A stretch of 53,973 bases of DNA from Streptomyces sp. CBMA156 (GCF_014596515.1 NZ_MSJQ01000246.1:1-53973); one strand, 5' to 3'; shown: positions 28,900 to 38,412, numbered from the stretch's first letter. The notes: generated by a model from the sequence alone, not told the origin. Made by a program: numbers and translations.

Positions 28900-28925
28900 G
28901 CCATCGCCGGAAATCCGGCGATGGC
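28900..28925 (+). other. Intercistronic hairpin between hrcA and dnaJ
   Basis: A perfect 11-bp stem (28900-28910 with 28915-28925), loop AAAT, begins 5 nt after the hrcA stop and ends 44 nt before dnaJ. It may act as a partial terminator or protect an mRNA end and so set the dnaJ/hrcA ratio. Confidence 0.75.
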
Positions 28926-28969
28926 GACCAGTCGCAGCACTACTACAGGCGGAACAAGCGGAGCATTTG

Positions 28970-30109
28970 GTGGCCACGGACTACTACGCGGTACTCGGCG
29001 TCCGACGGGATGCGGGGCAGGACGAGATCAAGAAGGCGTTCCGGCGCCTGGCACGCGAACTGCACCCGGACGTCAACCCGGACCCGAAGACGCAGGAGCG
29101 GTTCAAGGAGATCAACGCCGCCTACGAGGTGCTCTCCGATCCGCAGAAGCGTCAGGTCTACGACCTCGGCGGGGACCCGCTGTCCCCGGGCGGCGGTGGC
29201 GCGGGCGGCTTCGGCGCCGGCGCGGCGGGATTCGGCTTCTCCGACATCATGGACGCCTTCTTCGGCGCCGCGGCGGGCCAGCGCGGCCCGCGCTCGCGCA
29301 CCCGCCGGGGCCAGGACGCCATGATCCGGCTGGAGATCACCCTGGAGGAGGCCGCCTTCGGCACCACCAAGGAACTCCAGGTCGACACCGCCGTCACCTG
29401 CACCACCTGCAGTGGCGAGGGCGCGGCCCCCGGCACCTCGGCGCAGACCTGTGACATGTGCCGCGGCAAGGGCGAGGTCTCCCAGGTCACCCGGTCCTTC
29501 CTGGGCCAGGTCATGACCTCCCGCCCCTGCCCGCAGTGCCAGGGCTTCGGCACCGTCGTGCCGACCCCCTGCCCGGAGTGCGCCGGCGACGGCCGGGTGC
29601 GCGCCCGCCGCACCCTGACCGTCAAGATCCCGGCCGGTGTCGACAACGGCACCAGGATCCAGCTGGCCGGCGAGGGCGAGGTCGGCCCCGGCGGCGGCCC
29701 GGCCGGCGACCTGTACGTCGAGATCGCCGAGACCAGCCACAACATCTTCCAGCGGCGCGGGGACGACCTGCACTGCACCGTCACCATCCCGATGACGGCG
29801 GCCTCGCTCGGCACCCAGGTGCCGCTGCAGACCCTGGACGGCCTGGAGGAGGTCGACATCAGGCCCGGCACCCAGTCCGGCCAGTCGATCCCGCTGCACG
29901 GCAGGGGCATCACCCACCTGCGCGGCGGCGGCCGGGGCGACCTGATAGTGCACGTCGAGGTGAAGACGCCCAGCAAGCTCGACGCCGAGCAGGAGGACCT
30001 GCTGCGCCGCCTCGCGGTGCTGCGCGGCGAGGAGCGGCCGTCCGGCCAGTTCGCGCCGGGCCAGCAGGGCCTCTTCTCCCGGCTGAAGGACGCCTTCAAC
30101 GGCCGGTAG
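28970..30109 (+). CDS. dnaJ: Chaperone DnaJ (the hrcA-linked copy)
   Basis: 379 aa. The J domain has HPD at residues 32-34. A Gly/Phe-rich linker (~70-115) and a zinc finger with all four CxxCxGxG-type repeats follow (CTTCSGEG, CDMCRGKG, CPQCQGFG, CPECAGDG). The C-terminal substrate domains end LFSRLKDAFNGR. It stimulates DnaK and delivers substrates. Streptomycetes usually have a second dnaJ in the dnaK operon; this one belongs to the hrcA group. The start is GTG 28970 (VATDYYAVLG) with GGAG (28960-28963) at 6 nt; the TTG just before it is ignored. Confidence 0.96.
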   Translation: MATDYYAVLGVRRDAGQDEIKKAFRRLARELHPDVNPDPKTQERFKEINAAYEVLSDPQKRQVYDLGGDPLSPGGGGAGGFGAGAAGFGFSDIMDAFFGAAAGQRGPRSRTRRGQDAMIRLEITLEEAAFGTTKELQVDTAVTCTTCSGEGAAPGTSAQTCDMCRGKGEVSQVTRSFLGQVMTSRPCPQCQGFGTVVPTPCPECAGDGRVRARRTLTVKIPAGVDNGTRIQLAGEGEVGPGGGPAGDLYVEIAETSHNIFQRRGDDLHCTVTIPMTAASLGTQVPLQTLDGLEEVDIRPGTQSGQSIPLHGRGITHLRGGGRGDLIVHVEVKTPSKLDAEQEDLLRRLAVLRGEERPSGQFAPGQQGLFSRLKDAFNGR

Positions 30110-30122
30110 CCGTCGTCCGTGG

Positions 30123-30154
30123 AGGGGTGCCGGGGGCCGACCCCCGGCACCCCT
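30123..30154 (+). terminator. dnaJ terminator
   Basis: A perfect 14-bp stem with loop CCGA lies 13 nt after the dnaJ stop. It separates the hrcA-dnaJ unit from rsmE, although rsmE starts only 65 bp further on. Confidence 0.85.
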
Positions 30155-30219
30155 TCCGTGTCCCGCCCTCTCCTCCGCAGCCCCCTCCGGCCGCAGCCCC
30201 CTCCTGGAAGGTCCCCGTC

Positions 30220-30969
30220 ATGACCGCGCCCGTCTTCGTCGTCGAGACCGAGCGGATCGCCGCCGCCGTGCCCGGGGCCGTGGTGCGCCTGGACGGCCCG
30301 GAGGGGCGGCACGCGGCCGCGGTGAAGCGGCTGGAGCCGGGCGAGGCGGTGACCCTCGCCGACGGGCTGGGGCTCGGCGTGGAGGGCACGGTCGCCGAGG
30401 TGCTCGGCAAGGACGCGATCGACGTGGCGGTCGCCGCCGTGCGCCGCGAGCCGGAGCCCGCGCCGCGGATCGTCGTCGTCCAGGCCCTGCCCAAGGGCGA
30501 CCGCGGCGAGCTGGCCGTGGAGACCATGACCGAGGTCGGCGTGGACGTGGTGGTCCCGTGGGCCGCCTCGCGCTGCATCACCCAGTGGAAGGGCGAGCGC
30601 GGCGCCAAGGCGCTCGCCAAGTGGCGCTCCACCGCCAGGGAGGCCGGCAAGCAGTCCCGCCGGCTGCGCTTCCCCGAGGTGCGCGAGCCGATGACCACCA
30701 GGCAGCTGGCGCCCCTCCTGGCGCGGGCCGCGTTCGCCGCCGTGCTGCACGAGGAGGGCTCCGAGCCGCTGGCGCACGCCGCGCTGCCGGACACCGGGGA
30801 CATCGTCCTGGTGGTCGGCCCCGAGGGCGGGGTCTCCCCGGAGGAGCTGGCCGCCTTCGCCGAGGCCGGCGCCAAGCCGTACCGGCTGGGCCCCTCGGTG
30901 CTGCGCACCTCCACCGCGGGGGTGGCCGCCGGCGCGCTGCTGCTCGGGCGCACCGGCCGCTGGTCGTAG
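30220..30969 (+). CDS. rsmE: 16S rRNA (uracil(1498)-N(3))-methyltransferase
   Basis: 249 aa. The N-terminal PUA-like domain (VVRLDGPEGRHAAAVKRLEPGEAV) is followed by the SPOUT methyltransferase domain, whose C-terminal trefoil knot carries the SAM-binding motifs LVVGPEGGVSPEEL and RLGPSVLRTSTAG. RsmE methylates U1498 of 16S rRNA in the assembled 30S subunit. GGAAGG (30206-30211) sets ATG 30220; the longer upstream frame is antiparallel shadow. Linkage to dnaJ-hrcA is common among bacteria. No strong terminator follows before the tricorn gene, which has its own promoter. Confidence 0.95.
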   Translation: MTAPVFVVETERIAAAVPGAVVRLDGPEGRHAAAVKRLEPGEAVTLADGLGLGVEGTVAEVLGKDAIDVAVAAVRREPEPAPRIVVVQALPKGDRGELAVETMTEVGVDVVVPWAASRCITQWKGERGAKALAKWRSTAREAGKQSRRLRFPEVREPMTTRQLAPLLARAAFAAVLHEEGSEPLAHAALPDTGDIVLVVGPEGGVSPEELAAFAEAGAKPYRLGPSVLRTSTAGVAAGALLLGRTGRWS

Positions 30970-31099
30970 CCCCCCGGGTAACCGGTCGCGGCACCCCGGT
31001 CCCGCCGCTCGTAGCACCCCGGCCGCGGCCGCCGCAACGGTGCCCGCGGGCGGGGCCAGGAGTCTCGGAAAACCGGCCCGGGCCGTACCTGCTCCTGCC

Positions 31100-31105
31100 T
31101 AGGCT
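31100..31105 (+). promoter_or_regulatory. -10 element of the tricorn protease gene (leaderless)
   Basis: TAGGCT ends 6 nt before GTG 31112, leaving no room for a Shine-Dalgarno sequence. Confidence 0.6.
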
Positions 31106-31111
31106 GGCCGG

Positions 31112-34100
31112 GTGACGGACTCCCTCAACACCTCTCCGACCACCTCGGCGGGCGCCTACCTGCGCCATCCCCACCTGCACGGCGACCTGGTCGCCTTCGT
31201 CGCCGAGGACGACCTCTGGCTCGCCCCGCTGGACGGCGGCCGGGCCTGGCGGCTGACGGCCGACCACCTGCCGGTCCACCACCCGCGGTTCTCCCCGGAC
31301 GGCCGGCACCTCGCCTTCACCTCCACCCGGGACGGCGCCCCCGAGGTGCACGTGGTGCCGGTGGACGGCGGCCCGTCGCGCCGGCTCACCCACTGGGGCA
31401 GCCACCAGACCAGGGTGCTCGGCTGGACCGCAGACGGCCGCCCGATCGCCGCCACCAGCGCCGGCGAGGGCAGCCTGCGCCGCACCTGGGCGCACGCCGT
31501 GCCGCTGGACGGCGGCGAGCCGCAGCGGCTGCCGTACGGACCGGTCGGCGGGATCGCCTTCGAACCGGGCGGGGACGGGGTGCTGCTGAGCACCGTCAAC
31601 GGCCGCGACCCGGCCTGGTGGAAGCGCTACCGGGGCGGCCGGGCCGGCCGGCTGTGGCTCGGCCGGCGGGAGTTCGCCCGCGTCCACGAGGAACTGGACG
31701 GCCAGCTGGACTCGCCGATCTGGGTGGCCGGGCCCGCCCGGCCCGACGGCGGGCACGGCGGGAGGATCGCCTTCCTCTCCGACCACGAGGGCGTCGGCGA
31801 GCTGTGGTCCAGCCTCCCGGACGGCACCGACCTGCGCCGCCACACCGCCGACCCGGACGGCTTCTACGCCCGGGGCGCCACCAGCGACGGCACCCGGGTG
31901 GTCTTCCACCGGGCCGGCGACCTCTGGCTGCTGGACGACCTGGAGGGCGCCGAGCCGCGCCGGCTGGACGTCCGCCCGGCCGGTCCGCGGGCCGGGCGCC
32001 GCCCCCGTCCGGTGCCCGCCGCGCACTGGCTGGAGTCCGTCGCCCCCGACCGCACCGGCCGGGGCAGCGCCGTGGTGGTGCGCGGCAGCGTGCACTGGCT
32101 GACCCACCGGGAGGGCCCGGCCCGGGTGCTGGACGAGACGCCGGGGGTGCGCGGGCGGCTGGTGCGGGTGGTGCCGGGCGAGGACGGCGCCCAGGGCGTG
32201 CTGTGGGTGTCCGACGCCGAGGGCGAGGACGCCCTGGAGTTCGCCCCCGACCTGCACGGCGCCGAGCGCCGCCGGCTGGCCGCGGGGCAGCTCGGCCGGG
32301 TCAACTCGCTGGTGGTCTCCCCGGACGGCAAGCAGGCCGCGCTCGGCGTGCACGACGGCCGGGTGCTGCTGGTCGCGCTGGCCGACGGCGCCGTGCACGA
32401 GCTGGACCGCAGCACCGACGGCGAGGCCGGCGGGCTGTCGTTCAGCCCGGACTCGGCCTGGCTGGCCTGGTCGCGCCCGGTGCGCGGGGCGGGCCCGCAC
32501 TCGCTGCGCCAGATCGTGCTGGCCAACCCGGCCACCAGGACGGTCGGCGAGGTCACCCAGCCGCGCTTCGTGGACACCTCGCCCTCCTTCACCGCGGACG
32601 GCCGCTACCTGGCCTTCCTGTCGGTGCGCAACTTCGACCCGGTCTACGACGCCCACGTCTTCGACCTGTCCTTCCCGAACGGCTGCCGCCCCTACCTGGT
32701 CACGCTGGCCGCCGACACGCCCTCCCCGTTCGGGCCGCAGCGGGCCGGGCGCCCGCTCGGCGGGGAGGAGGACGAGCCGAAGGCCAGGAAGGCGGACGGC
32801 GAGGAGGCGGCGGCCGACGCCGCACCGGTCACCAGGGTGGACCTGGACGGCATCGCCGACCGGATCATCCCCTTCCCGGTCGAGGGCGGCCGCTTCGAGG
32901 AACTGGCCGCCGCCAAGGACGGCGTGCTCTGGACCAGGGCCCCGCTGATGGGTGAACTCGGCGACGAGGCCGCCTCGTTGGACGACGACCGGCCCCGCCC
33001 GGTGCTGGAGCGCTTCGACCTGCGCAAGCGCCGGGTGGAGCAGCTGGTGCACGGCCTGGACGGCTTCGCGGTCAGCGGGGACGGCACCCGGGCGGCCGTG
33101 CTGGACGAGGGCGAGCTGCGGGTCGTCCCGGCCGACCACAAGGGCGGCGACGAGGAGGAGACCACCGTCGACCTCGCCCGGCTGCGGGTGAGCGTCGACC
33201 CGGCCGCCGAGTGGCGGCAGATGTACGCCGAGAACGGCCGGCTGATGCGGGACAACTTCTGGCGCCCCGACCTGGCCGGCGTGGACTGGGCCGGGGTGCT
33301 GGAGCGCTACCGGCCGCTGGTCGAGCGGATCGGCTCGCACGACGAACTGGTCGACCTGCTCTGGGAGGTGCACGGCGAACTCGGCACCTCGCACGCCTAC
33401 GTGCTGCCGTACGGCCGGTACACCGAGCCCGCCCGGTGCCAGGGCCTGCTCGGCGCCGACCTGGTCAGGGACGGCGAGCAGTGGCGGATCGCCCGCATCC
33501 TGCCCGGGGAGTCCTCCGATCCCAGGGCCCGTTCGCCGCTGGCCGCGCCCGGCGCGGCGATCCGCCCGGGCGACGCGGTGCTCGCCGTCAACGGCCGCCC
33601 GGTGGACCCGGTCGCCGGCCCGGCCCCGCTGCTGGCCGGCACCGCCGGGCAGCCGGTCGAGCTGACCGTGGCGGGGAAGGACGGCACCGACCGGCGCCAC
33701 CCGGTGGTCGTCCCGCTCGCCGACGAGGAGCCGCTGCGGTACCACGACTGGGTGGCCGGACGGCGGGCCGTCGTCCGGGAGCTGTCCGGCGGGCGGCTGG
33801 GCTACCTGCACCTGCCCGACATGCAGACGGCCGGCTGGGCCCAGCTGCACCGCGACCTGAGCACCGAGATGGCCAGGGAGGGCCTGGTCGTCGACGTCCG
33901 GGGGAACCGGGGCGGCCACACCTCGCAGCTGGTGATCGAGAAGCTGGCCCGCCGGATCGTCGGCTGGGACGTCGTGCGGGACGTCGACCACTCGCTGCCC
34001 TACCCGTCGGACGCCCCGCGCGGTCCCGTGGTCGCGCTCGCCGACGAGTTCACCGGCTCGGACGGCGACGTGGTCGGCGCCGCCATCCAGGCGCTCGGGA

Positions 34101-34387
34101 TCGGCCCGGTGGTCGGTGTTCGCACCTGGGGCGGGGTGATCGGCATCGACAGCCGCTACCGGCTGGTCGACGGCACCCTGGTCACCCAGCCCAAGTACGC
34201 GTTCTGGCTGGAGAACTACGGCTGGGGCCTGGAGAACCACGGCGTCGACCCGGACGTCGAGGTGCCGTTCGCCCCGCACCACTGGGCGGCCGGCGAGGAC
34301 CCGCAGCTGTCCGAGGGCGTCCGGCTGGCCCTGGCCGCGCTCGCCGGGACCCCGGCCCGTACGGCTCCGCCGCTGCCCTGGGCGTAG
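31112..34387 (+). CDS. Tricorn protease homologue (S41 family)
   Basis: 1091 aa, full length for tricorn. Two N-terminal beta-propeller regions (~30-330 and ~345-690, with repeated FSPDGRHLAF and FTADGRYLAF blades) are split by an acidic Lys/Ala/Asp-rich insert near 545-570. A C1 helical domain, a PDZ domain (~790-870) and the C2 catalytic domain follow. Ser-His in GTSHAYV (near 760) and the nucleophile Ser983 in FTGSDGD match the tricorn Ser/His and Ser catalytic set, with a Glu in WLENYGWGLENHG. Tricorn is thought to act downstream of the proteasome, trimming peptides, and actinomycetes do have proteasomes. It acts in the cytoplasm; no signal peptide is present. Confidence 0.93.
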   Translation: MTDSLNTSPTTSAGAYLRHPHLHGDLVAFVAEDDLWLAPLDGGRAWRLTADHLPVHHPRFSPDGRHLAFTSTRDGAPEVHVVPVDGGPSRRLTHWGSHQTRVLGWTADGRPIAATSAGEGSLRRTWAHAVPLDGGEPQRLPYGPVGGIAFEPGGDGVLLSTVNGRDPAWWKRYRGGRAGRLWLGRREFARVHEELDGQLDSPIWVAGPARPDGGHGGRIAFLSDHEGVGELWSSLPDGTDLRRHTADPDGFYARGATSDGTRVVFHRAGDLWLLDDLEGAEPRRLDVRPAGPRAGRRPRPVPAAHWLESVAPDRTGRGSAVVVRGSVHWLTHREGPARVLDETPGVRGRLVRVVPGEDGAQGVLWVSDAEGEDALEFAPDLHGAERRRLAAGQLGRVNSLVVSPDGKQAALGVHDGRVLLVALADGAVHELDRSTDGEAGGLSFSPDSAWLAWSRPVRGAGPHSLRQIVLANPATRTVGEVTQPRFVDTSPSFTADGRYLAFLSVRNFDPVYDAHVFDLSFPNGCRPYLVTLAADTPSPFGPQRAGRPLGGEEDEPKARKADGEEAAADAAPVTRVDLDGIADRIIPFPVEGGRFEELAAAKDGVLWTRAPLMGELGDEAASLDDDRPRPVLERFDLRKRRVEQLVHGLDGFAVSGDGTRAAVLDEGELRVVPADHKGGDEEETTVDLARLRVSVDPAAEWRQMYAENGRLMRDNFWRPDLAGVDWAGVLERYRPLVERIGSHDELVDLLWEVHGELGTSHAYVLPYGRYTEPARCQGLLGADLVRDGEQWRIARILPGESSDPRARSPLAAPGAAIRPGDAVLAVNGRPVDPVAGPAPLLAGTAGQPVELTVAGKDGTDRRHPVVVPLADEEPLRYHDWVAGRRAVVRELSGGRLGYLHLPDMQTAGWAQLHRDLSTEMAREGLVVDVRGNRGGHTSQLVIEKLARRIVGWDVVRDVDHSLPYPSDAPRGPVVALADEFTGSDGDVVGAAIQALGIGPVVGVRTWGGVIGIDSRYRLVDGTLVTQPKYAFWLENYGWGLENHGVDPDVEVPFAPHHWAAGEDPQLSEGVRLALAALAGTPARTAPPLPWA

Positions 34388-34459
34388 CCGCGGCGCAGTG
34401 CCTCCCGGAGCGGGAAGTCGGCCGGTCCGACCTCCTGCTCCGGGGCGCGGGGGCGTGAG

Positions 34460-34465
34460 TAGGAT
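34460..34465 (+). promoter_or_regulatory. -10 element of the RDD protein gene
   Basis: TAGGAT matches the Streptomyces -10 consensus. The gene starts 40 nt downstream with a purine-rich GGGGGAA ribosome binding site. The -35 is not clear. Confidence 0.45.
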
Positions 34466-34505
34466 GCGGGGCTGTTTCTTGATCCACAGCTCACGGGGGA
34501 ATCAC

Positions 34506-35246
34506 ATGGCGCAGGGCTACCCGCCGCCGCAGTACGGCCGGAATCCATACGCACAGCAGCCGCAGCATCCCTACCCGCCGGCACAGCCGCAGCCCTACCC
34601 GCCGGCGCAGCCGCAGCCCTACCCGCCGGCGCAGCCGCAGCCCTACCCGCCGGCGCAGCCGTACCCACCGCAGGGATACGCCCACCAGCCGCAGCCCCAG
34701 CCGTACCCGCAGCAGCAGGGCCACGCCCAGCCGTACCCGGCCCCCCACCCGCGGCCGGAGCAGCCGCGACGGGTGCCGCCGCCCTGCCCCGGGGAGGCGG
34801 GCGGCGGCCGGCGGTTCCTGGCCGTCGTGCTCGACTGGCTGTTCGCGATCGGCCTCGGCTTCGTGGCCGCCGACGCCGCGAGCCGGCCGAGGACCGGGCA
34901 CGCGGCCGGCCACGCCGCGCAGAGCGGCGGCCCGGTGGTGCCGTACTTCGTGGCGCTGCTGGTGGTCGGCCTCGCCGCGTCCTTCCTCAACCAGGTGGTG
35001 CTCGCCCGGCTGACCGGCTTCAGCGTGGGCAAGGGGGTCATGGCGATGCGGGTGGTGCGCCGCAAGGGCGTGATGCGCCCGAACACCTGGCGGCTCACCA
35101 GGCGCTGGCTGGTCGGCTTCGTCATCCTCGCGGTCGCCTTCCTCACCGAGGACTTCGACACGGACGACGGCGACGTCGTCGGCATCCGCGCGGTGCGCTG
35201 GAAGCACCTCCAGGAGTACCGGCAGGCCGTCGCCGGGCTCGGCTAG
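34506..35246 (+). CDS. RDD family membrane protein with Pro/Gln/Tyr-rich N-terminus
   Basis: 246 aa. Residues 1-100 are a Pro-Tyr-Gln-rich tail with PYPPAQPQ repeated three and a half times, probably disordered and cytoplasmic. The RDD domain follows (RRFLAVVLDWLFAIGLGFVAADAA near 102) with three hydrophobic segments (~103-122, 143-163, 197-215) and the conserved SVGKGVMAMRVV. RDD proteins are of mostly unknown function, some linked to transport. GGGGGAA (34495-34501) sets ATG 34506; upstream frame is shadow. The stop codon TAG is the start of a -10-like TAGGCT for the HIT gene. Confidence 0.85.
   Translation: MAQGYPPPQYGRNPYAQQPQHPYPPAQPQPYPPAQPQPYPPAQPQPYPPAQPYPPQGYAHQPQPQPYPQQQGHAQPYPAPHPRPEQPRRVPPPCPGEAGGGRRFLAVVLDWLFAIGLGFVAADAASRPRTGHAAGHAAQSGGPVVPYFVALLVVGLAASFLNQVVLARLTGFSVGKGVMAMRVVRRKGVMRPNTWRLTRRWLVGFVILAVAFLTEDFDTDDGDVVGIRAVRWKHLQEYRQAVAGLG
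34569..34664 (+). repeat. In-frame 24-bp tandem repeat in the RDD gene
   Basis: Three full units (34569, 34593, 34617) and a partial fourth (34641-34658) encode PYPPAQPQ. Copies 2 and 3 are identical and copy 1 differs by one base. The unit is a multiple of three, so copy-number change keeps the frame. Confidence 0.9.
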
Positions 35247-35249
35247 GCT
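35244..35249 (+). promoter_or_regulatory. -10 element of the HIT gene, overlapping the RDD stop codon
   Basis: TAGGCT begins with the TAG stop of the RDD gene. The HIT ATG is 52 nt downstream. The -35 is weak. Confidence 0.4.
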
Positions 35250-35301
35250 GCGCCCGTACGGCCCCACCACCACCCGACGTACCGACTCCGAGGAGTAGCC
35301 G

Positions 35302-35655
35302 ATGGCCGGCGAGCCCCAGCCCGACTGCGTGTTCTGCAAGATCGTGGCGGGCGAGATCCCCGCGACGGTGGTGCGCAAGACCGAACGCACCCTCGCCTTC
35401 CGGGACATCGCCCCCAAGGCGCCCCTGCACGTGCTGGTCATCCCGCACGTCCACTACCCGAACGCCGCCGCGCTGGCCGCCGCCGAGCCGGAGGCCGCCG
35501 CCGAACTGCTCGCCGAGGCGGGCGCGGTGGCCAGGGACGAGGGCGTCGAGGACTACCGGCTGATCTTCAACACCGGTGCGGGCGCCGGGCAGACCGTCTT
35601 CCACGCGCACGTCCACGTGCTCGGCGGCAAGCCCATGACCGAGAGCATGGTCTGA
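35302..35655 (+). CDS. HIT family nucleotide-binding hydrolase
   Basis: 117 aa. The catalytic motif is HAHVHVLGG with His 101, 103 and 105 (HxHxH), and the N-terminus CVFCKIVAGEIPATVV is typical of bacterial HINT-type proteins. They hydrolyse AMP-NH2 or acyl-adenylates and can clear adenylated by-products. CxxC at residues 9 and 12 could bind zinc. A GAGGAG ribosome binding site (35290-35295) sets ATG 35302. Only 6 nt separate its stop from the RNase Z-like gene, so the two are probably co-transcribed. Confidence 0.92.
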   Translation: MAGEPQPDCVFCKIVAGEIPATVVRKTERTLAFRDIAPKAPLHVLVIPHVHYPNAAALAAAEPEAAAELLAEAGAVARDEGVEDYRLIFNTGAGAGQTVFHAHVHVLGGKPMTESMV

Positions 35656-35661
35656 TCCCAG

Positions 35662-36585
35662 GTGTCCCAGCGCGAACTCGTCGTCCTCGGCACCGCCAGC
35701 CAGGTGCCCACCCGGCACCGCAACCACAACGGCTACCTGCTGCGCTGGGACGGCGAGGGCCTGCTGTTCGACCCCGGTGAGGGCACCCAGCGCCAGATGC
35801 TGCACGCCGGGGTCACGGCCACCCAGATCACCCGGATCGCGGTGACCCACTTCCACGGGGACCACTGCCTGGGCCTCGCCGGGGTGATCCAGCGGATCAA
35901 CCTCGACCGTGTCCCGCACCCGGTCGACGTCTACTTCCCGGCCTCCGGCGAGGTCTACTTCGAGCGGCTGCGGCACTCCACCGCCTACCACGAGACGGCC
36001 GTGCTGCGGCCCCGGCCGATCGACGAGCCGGGGCCGCTGCCCGCGCCCGGCGCCCGCTTCGCACTGGACGCCGTCCGGCTGGACCACCCCGTCGAGTCCT
36101 TCGGCTACCGGCTGTCCGAGCCGGACGGCCGCCGGCTGGTGCCGGAGCGGCTCGCCGCGTTCGGCGTGCGCGGCCCGGCGGTGGGCCGGCTCCAGCACGA
36201 GGGCGCGATCGAGGCGGACGGCCGCACGGTGACCCTGGAGCAGGTCAGCGAGCCGCGGCCGGGCCAGAAGTTCGCCTTCGTGATGGACACCCGGCTGTGC
36301 GAGGGCGTGCACCGGCTCGCCGAGGGCAGCGACCTGCTGGTGGTCGAGGCGACGTTCACCGACGCCGACGCCCGCCTCGCCGAGGAGCACGGCCACCTCA
36401 CCGCCGGGCAGGCCGCCAAGGTCGCCGCCGAGGCCGGGGTGCGCACCCTGGTACTGACCCACTTCTCCCAGCGCTACCCGGACCTCGGCGGGCACCTGGC
36501 CGACGCCCGCAGGCACTTCGACGGGGAGCTGGTGCTGGCCGCCGACCTCGACCGGGTGCCCGTTCCGCCCCGCCGCCCGGCGTGA
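35662..36585 (+). CDS. rnz: Ribonuclease Z-like metallo-beta-lactamase protein
   Basis: 307 aa. The metal motif HFHGDH (His63, 65, Asp67, His68) and [12 protein letters not shown] near 37 are RNase Z signatures. [12 protein letters not shown] and [10 protein letters not shown] supply further metal ligands. RNase Z cuts the 3' trailer of tRNA precursors. The region ~140-190 lacks a clear exosite arm, so another hydrolase activity cannot be excluded. The GTG at 35662 lies 6 nt after the HIT stop without a good ribosome binding site, which suggests translational coupling. Confidence 0.87.
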   Translation: MSQRELVVLGTASQVPTRHRNHNGYLLRWDGEGLLFDPGEGTQRQMLHAGVTATQITRIAVTHFHGDHCLGLAGVIQRINLDRVPHPVDVYFPASGEVYFERLRHSTAYHETAVLRPRPIDEPGPLPAPGARFALDAVRLDHPVESFGYRLSEPDGRRLVPERLAAFGVRGPAVGRLQHEGAIEADGRTVTLEQVSEPRPGQKFAFVMDTRLCEGVHRLAEGSDLLVVEATFTDADARLAEEHGHLTAGQAAKVAAEAGVRTLVLTHFSQRYPDLGGHLADARRHFDGELVLAADLDRVPVPPRRPA

Positions 36586-36687
36586 ACGCCGTGAACGGCC
36601 GGAAAAAGGGTTCGCGTCGCTCCCCGAACTGCCGCAGCATCGACGGGTGCGGCCCCGCCGCCCGCCACGGCGATCACGCTCGCGGCG

Positions 36688-36693
36688 TACCCT
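36688..36693 (+). promoter_or_regulatory. -10 element for phoH
   Basis: TACCCT, the same hexamer as at the leuS leader, 67 nt before ATG 36761. No clear -35. Confidence 0.35.
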
Positions 36694-36760
36694 GGTGCCC
36701 CGGAGACACCGAGCGGCACACGAGACCACGGATGGGATGAGGCAGGCCCAGCGCCGACCC

Positions 36761-37903
36761 ATGAGTGACACATCGCAGACCCGTACGAACGGACAGTCGC
36801 GCCCCGAACCCGCCGACGACGGCCGCGTCAGCGCCCGGTTCGTCATCCCCGAGAAGCACCCGATGGTCACCCTGCTCGGTGCCGCGGACTCGCTGCTGCG
36901 CGTGATCGAACAGGGCTTCCCCGCCGCCGACATCCACGTGCGCGGCAACGAGGTGACCGCCACCGGAGACCGGGCCGAGGTCGCCCTCGTCCAGCGGCTC
37001 TTCAACGAGATGATGCTGGTGCTGCGCACCGGCCAGCCCCTGACGGAGGACTCCGTGGAGCGCTCCATCGCCATGCTCCGCAGCCAGGAGGAGGACCCGG
37101 ACAGCCCGGCCCCCTCGCAGGTGTTCACCGCGAACATCCTGTCCAACCGGGGCCGCACGATCCGCCCGAAGACCCTCAACCAGCAGCGCTACGTCGAGGC
37201 GATCGACAAGCACACGATCGTCTTCGGCCTCGGCCCCGCCGGTACCGGCAAGACCTACCTCGCGATGGCCAAGGCCGTCCAGGCCCTCCAGGCCAAGGAG
37301 GTCAACCGGATCATCCTGACCCGTCCCGCGGTCGAGGCGGGGGAGCGGCTGGGCTTCCTGCCCGGCACCCTCTACGAGAAGATCGACCCGTACCTGCGCC
37401 CGCTGTACGACGCGCTGCACGACATGATGGACCCGGACTCCATCCCGCGTCTGATGGCGGCCGGCACCATCGAGGTCGCCCCGCTCGCGTACATGCGCGG
37501 CCGCACCCTCAACGACGCCTTCATCATCCTCGACGAGGCCCAGAACACCTCGCCGGAGCAGATGAAGATGTTCCTCACCCGCCTCGGGTTCAACTCCCGG
37601 GTGGTGGTCACCGGCGACACCAGCCAGATCGACCTCCCGGGCGGAACCCGCAGCGGCCTCAAGGTGGTCCAGGAGATCCTGGCCGGCGTGCCGGACATCC
37701 ACTTCTCCGTCCTCACCAGCACCGACGTGGTCCGCCACAAGCTGGTCGGCCGGATCGTGGACGCCTACGAGCGCTGGGACGCCCGCCAAGAGGCCGAGGA
37801 GCCCGCCCCGGCGGCCCGCAAGCCCGCCCAGCGGCGGCCCGGCAAGGCCGCCGCACCCCGCGCACCCCGCGCACCCCGACAGTCCCATCGCACCGAAAGC
37901 TGA
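36761..37903 (+). CDS. phoH: PhoH family ATPase
   Basis: 380 aa. An N-terminal KH-like region ([33 protein letters not shown]) precedes the ATPase core: Walker A GPAGTGKT at residues 158-165 and Walker [17 protein letters not shown] near 255, followed by [15 protein letters not shown] Pro/Ala/Arg-rich basic tail ends the protein. PhoH proteins are linked to RNA metabolism and usually sit before ybeY, as here (14 bp apart). The start is ATG 36761 (MSDTSQ) or ATG 36737, eight codons upstream; neither has an ideal ribosome binding site. First gene of a phoH-ybeY-CNNM operon. Confidence 0.93.
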   Translation: MSDTSQTRTNGQSRPEPADDGRVSARFVIPEKHPMVTLLGAADSLLRVIEQGFPAADIHVRGNEVTATGDRAEVALVQRLFNEMMLVLRTGQPLTEDSVERSIAMLRSQEEDPDSPAPSQVFTANILSNRGRTIRPKTLNQQRYVEAIDKHTIVFGLGPAGTGKTYLAMAKAVQALQAKEVNRIILTRPAVEAGERLGFLPGTLYEKIDPYLRPLYDALHDMMDPDSIPRLMAAGTIEVAPLAYMRGRTLNDAFIILDEAQNTSPEQMKMFLTRLGFNSRVVVTGDTSQIDLPGGTRSGLKVVQEILAGVPDIHFSVLTSTDVVRHKLVGRIVDAYERWDARQEAEEPAPAARKPAQRRPGKAAAPRAPRAPRQSHRTES

Positions 37904-37917
37904 GCACAGAGCCCGTC

Positions 37918-38412
37918 ATGTCGATCGACATCGCCAACGAGTCCGGTTGGGAGGCCGACGAGGAAGCCATCCTCGACGTCGCCCGCTTCGCACTGGACAA
38001 GATGCGGATCCACCCGCAGTCCGAACTGTCCGTGATCCTGGTGGACGGGGCGGCCATGGAGGAGCTGCACATCCAGTGGATGGACCTGCCAGGACCCACC
38101 GACGTGATGTCCTTCCCGATGGACGAGCTGCGTCCCGGCAAGGACGGCGAGGAGCTGCCGCAGGGGCTGCTCGGCGACATCGTGCTCTGCCCCGAGGTGG
38201 CCGAGCAGCAGGGCAAGGCGGCCCCCTCCAAGCACTCGATGGACGAGGAGCTGCAACTGCTCACCGTGCACGGCGTGCTGCACGTCCTCGGCTACGACCA
38301 CGAGGAGCCCGAGGAGGAGGAGGAGATGTTCGCCCTCCAGAAGCGCATCCTGGACGACTGGCGGGCGGGCCGGGGCCTCGGCGGCATCTCCCCGGCCCCC
38401 ACCACCCACTGA
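37918..38412 (+). CDS. ybeY: Endoribonuclease YbeY (rRNA maturation factor)
   Basis: 164 aa. The zinc motif [11 protein letters not shown] gives His118, His122 and His128 (H-x3-H-x5-H), with Arg/Asp residues of the family in the core. YbeY takes part in 16S rRNA 3' end maturation and ribosome quality control. Its position between phoH and the CNNM gene, with 14 and 19 bp gaps, and era slightly further on is the common bacterial arrangement. The C-terminal ~20 residues after the zinc site ([19 protein letters not shown]) are unconserved. Confidence 0.95.
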   Translation: MSIDIANESGWEADEEAILDVARFALDKMRIHPQSELSVILVDGAAMEELHIQWMDLPGPTDVMSFPMDELRPGKDGEELPQGLLGDIVLCPEVAEQQGKAAPSKHSMDEELQLLTVHGVLHVLGYDHEEPEEEEEMFALQKRILDDWRAGRGLGGISPAPTTH

